From Symbiodinium natans (lineage: Eukaryota; Sar; Dinophyceae; Suessiales; Symbiodiniaceae): a stretch of DNA of 64,000 nt. Under the pieces are notes generated by a model. It was not told the DNA's origin. It made no database searches and was given only the letters and a program-made list of their open reading frames with translations. A program made the translations under genes and the position numbers. How positions within the stretch are numbered: position 1 is the first letter of the stretch; each line of letters opens with the position of its first letter. The DNA lies in NCBI GenBank assembly GCA_905221605.1, contig CAJNDS010000346.1:1-64000 (forward strand), in the 5' to 3' direction. Below, in pieces: positions 39,393 to 48,639 of this stretch.

Positions 39393-39992
39393 TTGAGACT
39401 TAAGATGGTGGTTGTGGGGGACCGCGCGTGTAGTTTTGGGTGCTTTCATTCGTGCACGCGCACATGTTGCCACAGGCAGGAGGAACGAACCCAACAGCAA
39501 GATTTTTTGTTGACCAGGGGGTTTCACATTCCCGAAAAGATCACAGCTCTAGCTCATAGACCCCACTTATTCCCTTTGGTACATGGCCCAAGGAAACAGC
39601 CTTTGAAACTGCTGGGCGCGACTGCGATCGAGGATCCGTGGGCCTTCTGTAAGGCTTTAAGGGCCCCAGTGGAGAAGTGTGGGTTTGAGGCTCGGGAGTT
39701 TCAAGGTTTCGGTGGACGCCTAAAACCTGAACTCCCAAACCAAACCACACAACCTGTCTGCCCGTACCTTCTCCAAGCATCCGTACGTAAGCATTCAGGC
39801 AAAATCGCGAAACCCCTCACAAACCGAGACCAATACGATGAAGGCCATGAGCTTCGCCATACCTGTCACCCGGTAACAAAGAACTCACAAAAACCCAACA
39901 CAAAAAAAGGCAACAACAAGCCGAGGGCGCCTCAAAGAATGGCAGGGGGAGGCAGCGAGGGCAAGACAGGATCGCAAAGTTGCTCGAGCTAA
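39393..39992 (+). CDS. 199-codon open frame, unrecognised
   Basis: It reads CFHSCTRTCCHRQEERTQQQ, ITALAHRPHLFPLVHGPRKQ, LLGATAIEDPWAFCKALRAP, CPYLLQASVRKHSGKIAK and a Lys/Asn-rich tail to a stop at 39992. The 600-bp frame has no stop, which is unusual by chance at this composition, but no homologue or splice structure is recognised. A degenerate telomere patch lies just upstream (39290-39325). Confidence 0.35.
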   Translation: MRLKMVVVGDRACSFGCFHSCTRTCCHRQEERTQQQDFLLTRGFHIPEKITALAHRPHLFPLVHGPRKQPLKLLGATAIEDPWAFCKALRAPVEKCGFEAREFQGFGGRLKPELPNQTTQPVCPYLLQASVRKHSGKIAKPLTNRDQYDEGHELRHTCHPVTKNSQKPNTKKGNNKPRAPQRMAGGGSEGKTGSQSCSS

Positions 39993-40129
39993 AAAAGGTC
40001 GCGAAGGACCAGGAAATGAGAAAGAGAATGGGAGACTACGCCAGAAAAAGAAAAAAATCCTAAAACCCTCATGAAGCCCTAGAACCCAAAACCTTAAGTC
40101 ATAAAACCTTCAAACCCGAAACCCATCAT

Positions 40130-40790
40130 GGGCTTCAATCGTTCACATGCTTTGAAAAATTAGCATGATGGGTTTCAATCTGCAATATGCTTTGAAAAAA
40201 GCTTGCATGGCTTAAAGAAGCGGGGGGGTTGGGGGGGGCGCAGCCCCCCCCCATTTGCAAACACAATGCTCGCATCATGGGTTTCAATCGTTGATATGCC
40301 TTGAAAAAAATGGCCTGACAGGCTTTTGTCGTTCATCTGATTTGAAGAAGGCTTGCACGGCTTAAAGAAGCGGGGGGGGTTGGGGGGGCGCAGCCCCCCC
40401 CCATTTGCAAACACAATGCTCGCATCATGGGTTTCAATCGTTGATATGCCTTGAAAAAAATGGCCTGACAGGCTTTTGTTGTTCATCTGATTTGAAGAAG
40501 GCTTGCACGGCTTAAAGAAGCGGGGGGGTTGGGGGGGGGCGCAGCCCCCCCCCCCATTTGCAAACACAAGCTTCAGTCGTTCACATACTTTGAAAAAAGG
40601 CATGATGGGTTTCAATCTGTCATATGCTTTGAAAGAAGCTTGCACGGCTTAAAGAAGCTGTGGGGCTGGGGGGGGGTGAACACAATGCTCGCATGATGGC
40701 TTTCAATCGTTCATATGCTTTGAAAAACGTGGCCTGATGGGTTTTCATCGTTTCATCGTTCATCTGCTTTGAAAAACTTGCACGGCTTCA
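40130..40790. repeat. 150-bp satellite with G-run/C-run hairpins, four copies
   Basis: CTTAAAGAAGCGGGG occurs at 40211, 40361, 40511 and 40648. Each unit has GGGGGGTTGGGGGG, CGCAG and CCCCCCCC, which can form a hairpin or G-quadruplex, followed by CATTTGCAAACACAATGCTC. Confidence 0.95.
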
Positions 40791-40797
40791 AAAAACG

Positions 40798-40930
40798 GGG
40801 GAACCAGGCGACCAGCAGACCGGGAGACCAGCAGACCAGGGGACCAGGGGACCAGGAGACCAGGGGCCCAGAGGACCACGAAAAAAAATAAAATAAAAAC
40901 AAAAAACCAAAAAAAAAGTAGCAAAAAAAT
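40798..40930 (-). repeat. Right member of the inverted pair with 36843-36950
   Basis: GACCAGGGGACCAGGGGACC... and AAAAAAAGTAGCAAAAAAAT are the reverse complement of the left member, with extra ACCAG units. Confidence 0.85.
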
Positions 40931-40934
40931 AGGC

Positions 40935-41177
40935 CCTCCGCACAGAATCGTTCAACAATCCATGCGCTGTTTGCACTTGGCTCAGCCTCGGGATGCTACG
41001 GCATACTCCCATCATGGAAAGAACACAACAGGTGCTCTCGGCAGTCCTGCGATCAAAGCTGGGAAAGATGGCCACCACGATGAGGGCAGCCACGAATAAA
41101 GCACTGGTAAGAATCTGGTGGTGATTTGCAATCCTGGCGCGCAAGCAGACTGCCAGGAAATGACGAAGGACACTCAT
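40935..41177 (-). CDS. N-terminal exon(s) of a membrane protein, unrecognised
   Basis: A minus-strand frame starts with ATG at 41177: MSVLRHFLAVCLRARIANHH, QILTSALFVAALIVVAIFPS (transmembrane helix), FDRRTAESTCCVLSMMGVCR, SIPRLSQVQTAHGLLNDSVR. It runs into the inverted-pair repeat at 40930, where an intron or the end must lie. The first 20 residues with a basic cluster before the helix fit a type II membrane anchor. No family is recognised. Confidence 0.5.
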
Positions 41178-41186
41178 GACATCTGC

Positions 41187-42030
41187 TCAAGCCTCGCGCC
41201 CATAGGCGTCTGGGTAGCATAAAGCAGGTTCCCCACCTCTGAGCGCCTCCCCACCGCCCCGTGCATTTGTTTGGCACTTTCTTGCTTGGAATGGGCAACC
41301 ACCCCCTAGCCGACAGATGTCCGGAGCGGACGGTGCATCAGGACCACGGAGGGCATGTGGGCCCGACCATTGGCCAGCCAAAGGGGAGGCTTAGGCGGCA
41401 AACTCAAACACACGACTACCATGGCTGCCACTTTTGCTAAAGCTGCTACAAGTACAGAATCTGGTAGGCAACATGACGAAAGGAAAGTGCACAGTGTGCG
41501 GCCTTTGGCCAATCACAACCGCCAGCGACATGCTTGCTTCTCCAATGGCACGTCATTCAAAGGATGCCAGCACTAGTGTCAATGGTAGTGCAACCGAGAA
41601 AAGCGTCATTCTATAAATGTCCAGAACTTGTTGAAACAGAGGTCCGGCGGAATACTGTTCAGGTCACTGTCGAGACGATGATCAGCCATGCGCATTGTCC
41701 ACTTCACTTGTCACTTGCAGGTCGAGCTGCTGCATAGCGAGCCATAACCGCGCTGCACGTACTGGGATGGCCGGAGCGACTGCCCCGCGCGCAAAAAGGA
41801 GTGTAGATAGGATCGGGTCGAGTCAAGGTACTGCAGCCTAACTTGCCCCAAAATGCCTGGCGGACTGCGGTATCGCTGCATGCATCCACCTTTTCTCCAG
41901 GCTTGCGCCCCTCTGTCCGGAAACCGGCCTTGGCATGCTCGCGTGCAGTATTTGCACTTCGCCGAGGCCCAAAGCCATGGCCACTTAACAAAGGGTTTAG
42001 GGAATAGGGTTTGGGGTTCAGGGTTCAGGG
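41187..42030. other. Probably coding, strand unresolved
   Basis: On the plus strand 41434-41740 reads GKCTVCGLWPITTASDMLAS and KCPELVETEVRRNTVQVTVE. The minus strand reads SVLVAALAKVAAMVVVCLSL near 41430 and REHAKAGFRTEGRKPGEKVD near 41900. Both strands are open for long stretches. A degenerate telomere patch follows at 41995-42052. Confidence 0.3.
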
Positions 42031-42432
42031 TTCAGGGTTTCGGGTTTAGGGTACTTGTGCACTTGTGCATGGCACATTCACCAGAATTCCAAGCAAGTGA
42101 CCAGGCTAATGGGAAAACGGGCTTGAAACGAGCTTGCAGAACTAGCGAGCACCAAACGGTGCAGTTTGTGACACCAAAGCCGAAGCCAATCAGGAATCGG
42201 CAGGCGGCGGCGGCGGGGGCGGGGGTGGTGGGACATCGGCCATCTGCCTCGAAGAAGCTGCAAGCGAAACAGAGAAGCATGGCAAAAAACGCAATGCAAA
42301 TGAATCGCCCTGTCGCAATTGAACGATGAAGAAGCTGACACTGATGACACTGATGGCAACAGCCTGATGATACCAAGGACGATGAAAATTATGCCGGGCT
42401 GAAGAGGACCGGATGAAAGAGCGAAGCCAATC

Positions 42433-42860
42433 CTACATCAAAGACTTGCTTCTGTTCTTTCGACGTGCGACACGCAGATGCGAGATGGCATTCTGAAAAG
42501 CTCTCGCTTCGGTTCTGATAGGAGCCGATGTCATCTGTAGTCTCGACGTTGCTCGACGTAAAAGCTGTTGACTCCTATCGGTTCGTGGAGATGTGGCCTG
42601 CGTGTGCTCCAAGCGGTTATGGTAGCAAGCAACTTCATAAAGACCTGTAGAGGCCTCTATTGAAGTAGGGACCTTCAACGTGCAATTTGGAACTGTTCAA
42701 TGGACTTGCAAGTGTGCTGAAGCCTACGACACAAGGAACTGGTGTTCACATAATCCGGCAAGAAGATTCCGACAGCCAAAACTAGATAGACAACTCTGAG
42801 GAAACTCGGCGCCCCGCTGCGAGGAATCCTGCACCAGATACGGCAGCTTCGAATGAGAAT
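42433..42860 (-). CDS. Two-exon end of a gene, unrecognised
   Basis: The upstream part (about 42690-42850) reads FLRVVYLVLAVGIFLPDYVN then SSLCRRLQHTCKSIEQFQ, with a hydrophobic stretch. The last exon (42433-42672, after TTGAAG|) reads VPTSIEASTGLYEVACYHNR, LEHTQATSPRTDRSQQLLRR, ATSRLQMTSAPIRTEARAFQ and NAISHLRVARRKNR to a stop at 42433. It is Arg/Gln-rich, probably helical. The 10-bp minisatellite lies immediately upstream. Confidence 0.45.
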
Positions 42861-42879
42861 GATTACAGGAATAGTAGTA

Positions 42880-43229
42880 GTGGTAGTGTGGTAGTGTGGC
42901 ATAGTGTGGCATAGTGTGGCATAGTGTGGCATAGTGTGGCAGTATTGTGGCAGTATAGTGTGGTTTCGTGTGGTTTCGTGTGGTTTCGTGTGGCTTCGTG
43001 TGGTTTCGTGTGGCTGCGTGTGGTTTCGTGTGGTTTCGTGTGGTTTCGTGTGGTTTCGTGTGGTTTCGTGTGGAATAGCGTGGTATAGTGTGGTATAGCG
43101 TGGTATAGTGTGGTATAGTGTGGGAAAGTGTGGAAAAGTGTGGAAAAGTGTGGTATAGTGTGGTTTAGCGTGGCATAGTGTGGTATAATGTGGTATAGTG
43201 TGGTATAGTGTGGTATAGTGTGGTAGTGT
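42880..43229. repeat. 10-bp minisatellite (GTGTGGTATA and variants)
   Basis: About 35 units. Sub-blocks of GTGTGGCATA, GTGTGGTTTC and GTGTGGAAAA indicate stepwise expansion of variants. Confidence 0.97.
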
Positions 43230-43305
43230 GGTGGCAGCAGTAGCAGCAGTAGCAGCAGTAGCAGTAGTAGCAATAGCAGTAGTAGCAGTAGCAGTAGCAG
43301 TACAT

Positions 43306-43350
<45 letters not shown>

Positions 43351-43419
43351 CCAGCAGCAGCAGCAGCAGCAGGAGGAGGAGCAGGAGCATGAGCATGAGC
43401 ATGAGCAGGAGCAGGAGCC

Positions 43420-43494
<75 letters not shown>

Positions 43495-43610
43495 AGGAGT
43501 AGTAGTAGTAGTAGTAGTAGGAGCAGCAGCAGCAGCAGCAGAAGCAGAAGCAGCAGCAGCAGCAGCAGCTGTGGCGCTGCTGCCACTACTGCTACTACTG
43601 CTGGGACGAT
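43230..43610. repeat. CAG/TAG, then GGAGCA, then GTA and CAG repeats
   Basis: CAGTAG mixtures to 43303, pure CAG at about 43304-43372, GAGCAGGAGCAG to 43493, TAGTAG, then CAG again. The 303-codon minus-strand frame across this and the minisatellite is low complexity, not a gene. Confidence 0.97.
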
Positions 43611-43719
43611 GTATGGGCTGTTTTGAAGGGGCTCACACTGTTAGCTCCACCATCATCCCTGTCGTCTTCAATGATCACATTCTCACCACCGCAAAAACCT
43701 TGGGTTTTCCCTAAAGCAA

Positions 43720-44145
43720 ACACTGCTGTGCAGGGCCTGGCGGCCCGTCCGGTGGGCCTGGTCCAGAGCAAAGGGCTGGGAATCTAGAAGGCATATCATG
43801 GTGTGTGTTGGTGTGTGTGCGTGTGTTTTGTTTTTGGTCCCATTATTACTTTTTTGTGGCGGGGGCGGCTTTGCAGGGTTCGTTACCCAGTAGGTTGTTT
43901 GAGGCGTCCAGGGAGGCATGTTCGAGAATTCGGTCATTCGGCAGATCATCACCATCATCACCATCACCTTTGCGCTCGCCATGACACATTCATTGCCGCT
44001 GAATTGGTGCAGGTCTAATCCCTTCATACGATGATTAAACCGCCCCCTGATATAAGAAATTGTTGCCCCCCCGCCCTTCCCTCCGGTTTCCGGGCCCCTT
44101 CAAGAATTGAAGTGCATCAGGGGGCGGAGCAGTTCCAGACCTCAA
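43720..44145. other. No feature assigned
   Basis: Unique sequence with a GTGTGTGTGC patch at 43800-43825. A 114-codon minus frame (43683-44027) looks weak. I see nothing else to support. Confidence 0.5.
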
Positions 44146-44275
44146 TTCGGGTTCGGGGTTTCGGGTTTCAAGGCAAGGGTTTCGGCTACAGGGCTTAAGG
44201 CTCGGGTGTAGGTTTTAGGGCTCTCGGCTTTAAGGTATATGGCTTAGGGTTCTTTAGGGTTTCGGGCTCAGCCCT
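44146..44275. repeat. Decayed telomere block (TTTAGGG family)
   Basis: TTCGGGT, TTTCGGC, GCTTAAGG, TTTTAGGG and similar words keep the 6-8-bp rhythm but few perfect units, consistent with an old array. Confidence 0.6.
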
Positions 44276-44636
44276 CGAACTGAAACCCTCAACTCGTCCC
44301 TCCCTCCCTCCAGAAGATTGCACGGCCTGGAAGGCCTCTTTGTCAACTAGAGCCTGCAAGGGGGCAAGGGCTGAGAGTGCATGTTTGCGGGCTTCGATGT
44401 TGCCATCTTGCAGCGCACGAGTCCGTCCTCCACGACGCACCCATCCGAGTTCGAAACGCAGACAGAAGCCCCTAAACCCTAAACCCTAAACCCTAAACCC
44501 CAAACCCTAAACCCTAAACCCTAAACCTAAACCTAAACCTAAACCCTAAACCCTACAGTTTGAGACCTGCCTTCAGGCCCTCGGAGTCCAGAACCTCCGG
44601 AGTTTTGGACCTCGAGGCTCAGGGCTTCCCGAAGAC
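44275..44636 (-). CDS. Two exons joined across a telomere-repeat intron
   Basis: The first exon (44567-44636, acceptor GGGTAG|, donor GGCAG|GTCTCA) reads LREALSLEVQNSGGSGLRGP then EGR. The second begins at 44471 after a telomere-type acceptor TTTAG| and reads GFCLRFELGWVRRGGRTRAL, QDGNIEARKHALSALAPLQA, LVDKEAFQAVQSSGG. The 70-bp exon leaves two bases that pair with one at the start of the next exon, so phase matches. The 95-bp intron is nearly all telomere repeat. Segments such as NIEARKHALSALAPL recall helical (armadillo-like) repeats, an unproven guess. Confidence 0.55.
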
Positions 44637-44760
44637 CTACCCAGTTTAGGGTTTAGGGTTTAGGGTTTAGGGTTTAGGGTTTAGGGTTTAGGGTTTAGGG
44701 TTTAGGGTTTAGGGTTCAGGGTTTAGGGTTTAGGGTTTAGGGTTCAGGGTTAGGGTTTTG
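44472..44760. repeat. Telomere blocks on both sides of a 70-bp exon
   Basis: CCCTAAA (with CCTAAA variants) at 44472-44560 and TTTAGGG at 44645-44758 point away from the exon between them. Confidence 0.97.
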
Positions 44761-45116
44761 GAACCAGTCACAACCAGCCCAATTGCCGATATCGATGCCT
44801 GGCTGCGTCTCCTGCAGTCACCCGATCCAACTTCCTACCTCGCTGCTTAGAGTGCCTGCAACCCCACAGACTGCGACATTAAACATGCAGCTGCTACTTG
44901 CATGACGCGTCATATGCATATAAAGTATGACGATACACACTTGTGCACACAAAGGCATGGCACAATGCTGGCCACTCTGGCGAGTGAAGTTCACAAACCT
45001 TGTTCCGGCCTTCCAGAACTAACCCTGCAACCCCTGCCTATTCTTCAGGTGGTCTAAAGACCGAGGATGAAACACAACTTCCCCCCACCTTTCAGAAAAA
45101 CGCAGGCGAAATATCC

Positions 45117-45398
45117 CTGAACCCTAAACCCTAAACCCCAAACCCCAAACCCCAAACCCTAAACCCCAAACCCTAAACCCTAAACCCTAAACCAGCCAAG
45201 CTGCGGGGGCCCGTGGTTCTGGCGCCACCTTCTGCACACCTCGGAGGCCCTGGCATCCCAGTGGTCCTGGCTCGAGTTGACATGTTGAAATGCTGATTTC
45301 CGGGGGGCGGTTTAGGGTTTAGGGTTTAGGGCTTAGGCCTTAGGGTTTAGGGTTTAGGGTTTAGGGTTTAGGGTTTAGGGTTTAGGGTTTAGGGTTTA
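45117..45398. repeat. Telomere blocks pointing away from a 115-bp segment
   Basis: CCCTAAA/CCCCAAA at 45117-45193 and TTTAGGG at 45308-45398. The segment between reads QDHWDARASEVCRRWRQNHG on the minus strand but has no resolved splice sites. Confidence 0.95.
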
Positions 45399-45554
45399 GG
45401 GTAAGCGTCCGCGGCGTGTTGGATGGGTTTGAGGAGGTGAAAACCTCCCTCTTTGGTAGGGGGTCGGTGCACAATTTTTTCGTGGAGGACCACCCGCACA
45501 GCGTAAACAGGCGGTTCAGCACAGGGGGGCAGGGGCGCCCTCAGCAAAATCAGC

Positions 45555-45752
45555 GTTTCGCCCCCCCCCCCCACCCCCCCCCCCCCCCACCCACCCCGCC
45601 CCCCACCCACCCGCCCCCCCGCCCCCCCCCCCCCCCCCCCCACCCCCTCCCCACCCCCCCCCCACCCCCCCCCACCCCCCACCCCCCCCACCCCTCTGCC
45701 CCCCCCACCCCCCCACCCACCTGTCTTTTTGGCTTGCCTACCCCCCCCCCCA
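45555..45752. repeat. C-rich low-complexity tract (CCCCCACC)
   Basis: About 200 bases of C runs with ACC interruptions. G-rich on the minus strand and likely to form quadruplexes. Confidence 0.95.
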
Positions 45753-46257
45753 AACGTTTCACAGAACTCTGCCGAGCAGGCTGGGATGATCTTCGAACCA
45801 TGCGAGCGGGTTTAGACTGCTCCAGCGGGGTCGGCGGCTTGAGCCGGAGGCTCTTAAATTTAGGCTGGGATTTCCAGAAAGGCGGGGGGGTTTAAAATAT
45901 TCTGAAACCCTTCCAAAAGCCCAATATAGAGAAGCATTTGGGAACAGGTTCCGGAACTTTTGCAGGTTTTGTGTTCGAGTTCATCCGATTCAGGATGTGT
46001 GCTGTTGCCGGAATATGAGTCCGTGGCTCTCGCCTACGGTGGGCGTGGCGCCCATATGGTGAAAGAAATCACGCGGGCCTATGCCGTTGCTGCTTTGCTG
46101 TTGTTCGGTACGTATTCGCTCTGATTTTTCCTTTATTTTCGGCTACTCCTTCCTGTATGTATTCCATTCTTGTGCTTCGTTTCCTGTCTAACACCCACGA
46201 GCAACCTGAAACAAGAAGCCAGAGCAAAAAGCATCCTCTCACCTTGAAACCTCGCCT

Positions 46258-48125
46258 TCAAGGCTTAACTTTGGCAATCCCGGAAGCCCTGAGATGCCAG
46301 GTGAAGTCCTGGTCAACCAGGTCCCCGTCGTCATTCAGCACTGGGTAGCCCCAGGCACGGAGAAGCTGCAGAACCAGCACAACATGCTCGCCCTGCGCTG
46401 CTCATGCACACAGTGTCGATTTCTGGCAAGGATGAGAGAGACGGTGCGCCAGAAACAAGACACCTGATGCATCTTCGGCCCTTCTAGCTTCCGAGCCCGG
46501 CCGTCCCTCTGTGGGTTTAGGATCTGCCATGGTGCTTATTTGGGGCGGAGAGAGGGAGATGCTTTCGTCCGGAACCTGGGGGCCGGAAAAATCCCCAAAA
46601 ACCGGACACGCAAAGGCCTTGAGGTCCATTGGAGCTGCCAGGGCTGAGCCCTGGCAGAGGATCTCACCATCTCTTGAGGGTTGCTTGCGTTCAGATGAGA
46701 TGCGTCAGCCTGCCTGGACTACCCCTACAGTGTAAGGTCCTACAGTGTTGTGTGCGAGCCATGCAAGCCCTGCTGTAGACGCGGAACCTGCTTTCACAAG
46801 GACGATGGGATCGAAGCACTCCCCATCAATCTCATAACGTCTTGAAGAGATGTGAAAAGCAAGCAACTCCCAAGCCTTGCTCATGATTGTGAGAAGCGCA
46901 CTGTTGATGTAGACATCTGCACAGATCGTCTCGAACCGATCCTACGAGGAATTTGCTGCAGGAAGCAGCTCGCACGCCGCAGCCAGATCCAACCATGAAT
47001 AAACCATGAACCCTAAACCCCAAACCCCAAACCCTAAACCCTAAACCCTAAACCCTAAACCCAGAATAGAAGGAACCCTGTCAATGCACCAAGATCCTGC
47101 AGCAGCTGCCGTTGGCGCAGCTCCTCCTCCACTGACCTGGTGGTCTCTCATGACATTGAAACACCCGTTGCGAACCCTAAACCCTAAACCCTAAACCCTA
47201 AACCCTAAACCCTAAACCCTAAACCCTAAACCCTATACTGGGCCAGGGACGCTTGGCGCTGTTGCTGCTCGTACTTGGCCAGCTGTGCCTAGTACGGCTC
47301 AGACACGAATCGATCCCACAACTTCATGCACACATTGACTGTGGTCATGCTTGCCACAAGACCTTTACGTCTTCTGAGCCATGGAAGTTTCACTCAAAGC
47401 CAGCTTTGTTCAATGCATTTTTGTGGGCTCCTTCCTAGGCTTGCGTGGATGACTTGTTTCTTCCTTGTTTCCGTCCTTCTTCATGGCCACGCACACTTGC
47501 GCTTGCATGCTTCCATGCATACACGAATCGACACACGCTTGCGAACTTGCTGAAACACTCGCTACTGGTGTGCATTAACCTCTGTTTTGACTTTTTGATT
47601 CGGCTGAGTGCAAGTTTAGGGTTTAGAGTTTAGGGCGGTCCAGGCCTCGTTTTCAGCTCGAAGCTGGCGTCGATCTGCATCCTGGAAAACCTCATGCGAG
47701 AAAAACTAGACTCCCCTTAGAACCTTAATACAAATAATGTGTTTAATATCCTCTTGGGTTTTATATAAACAAAAATATAAAACAATTCCCAAGGGGGATA
47801 CAGAAAAGCCCTTCGAATTTGACATCCCAAAGCGACTACCAAATTCACCAGGCCTCCGACATTGCTGAATGGTGGGGCAAAACATTGAGTGACATGTCCC
47901 TTCACGCGCTGGATCATGCTGGCTGGGACCCGTGCCGACATCCGGAGCAAGTCGCTCTCTTTGACTAGAGCCTGACAGGATCTGCACATCAAGGGCGCCA
48001 GTCCCGCCAAAACCTTGGAAGCTTAGAAACTTAGTGTATGCCATGCTTCCTGCTGACGCACTGTCATTCAACGGACTCATCCGAACTCGTGTGAAGTGAT
48101 GCTGTGTGTGAGTGCCACCAATCAA
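46258..48125 (-). CDS. Six-exon gene with coiled-coil core, unrecognised
   Basis: All joins keep phase. Exon 1 (47802-48125) starts with an ATG and reads SPLNDSASAGSMAYTKFLSF and GALDVQILSGSSQRERLAPD; donor TCT|GTATCC is the edge of a hairpin element. Exon 2 (47637-47681) reads DADRRQLRAENEAWT with a GC donor. Exon 3 (47239-47288) reads AQLAKYEQQQRQASLA. Exon 4 (47090-47136) reads SVEEELRQRQLLQDL. Exon 5 (46788-46916) reads VYINSALLTIMSKAWELLAF, HISSRRYEIDGECFDPIVLV. Exon 6 (46258-46397) reads GEHVVLVLQLLRAWGYPVLN, DDGDLVDQDFTWHLRASGIA, to a TGA. Exons 2-4 form a continuous coiled coil. Introns 3 and 4 contain telomere blocks. A second frame in exon 1 (VPASMIQRVKGHVTQCFAPP) is also open but out of phase. 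Function is unknown. Confidence 0.65.
47005..47062. repeat. Telomere block in intron 4 of the 46.3-48.1 kb gene
   Basis: Eight CCCTAAA/CCCCAAA units within a 173-bp intron. Confidence 0.95.
47173..47238. repeat. Telomere block in intron 3, starting at the donor
   Basis: Nine units. On the minus strand the 102-bp intron begins CCCA|GTATAGGGTTTAGGG, so the first telomere-like unit is the 5' splice site. Confidence 0.95.
47739..47802. mobile_element. Small hairpin element, copy 2, in intron 1
   Basis: Same arms as the copy at 16438-16496 (ATATCCTCTTGGG / TTCCCAAGGGGGATA). Its minus-strand start GTATCC is the intron donor. Confidence 0.8.
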
Positions 48126-48374
48126 AACGCTATCAGTGGCTCTTCCTACGTGGAAAAAAGCCTAGGTGAAAGCCAAATCACGTTCACTTGCTTTCCGAAA
48201 TGGTCATCAGTGCTGACATGTGTCGCTTGATCTCAGCTGTGTGCAAGGAGCAACTGTGTCAATGCTGAGTTGTGTCCTTGCCGTAGTTGGTTCGAAACCT
48301 CACTCGTGGGTGATCTCTATCGCGTGCCCTTCGTAAAAAGCATCTGATGTCCCCTCCACCTCCGCCAACGCCAA

Positions 48375-48497
48375 GAAGGTGCAGAGTTTCCAAGGCGGGC
48401 CTCGAAGCTCTGCCAAAACTCCGAGAATTTGACCTGCCCGCACAAGTGACAAAACCTGTCTATGAAGGAGTTAGCCACGGCTCGTCTGGACAACTTG
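48375..48497 (+). CDS. Candidate exon ending at an inverted-repeat element
   Basis: The plus strand reads RRCRVSKAGLEALPKLREFD then LPAQVTKPVYEGVSHGSSGQ, ending TTGGGG|GTTTCC, a GT donor formed by the element at 48496-48591. The minus strand has stops here, which supports the plus reading. No family is recognised. The run of prolines just before (48345-48365) may be intronic. Confidence 0.4.
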
Positions 48498-48591
48498 GGG
48501 GTTTCCGAAAGAAGGGGTACCTTATTGGGGTCCTGATTCTAAGGAAACCTACTATATTAGGTAGGGTCCCTTATTTTCCTGAAGCCCCACT
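48496..48591. mobile_element. 100-bp inverted-repeat element
   Basis: GGGGGTTTCCGAAAGAAGGG to CTTATTTTCCTGAAGCCCC; the central part is close to consensus. Confidence 0.85.
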
Positions 48592-48639
48592 TCATGACAA
48601 GCAGGGGGAGCCCTGACATGAAACTTTGTTGGATCACCG

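Noticed and set aside
42675-43586. 303-codon frame with poly-Leu and PHYTTLYH repeats
   Set aside because: It is the translation of the 10-bp minisatellite and CAG repeats; only the last part below about 42850 looks like protein.
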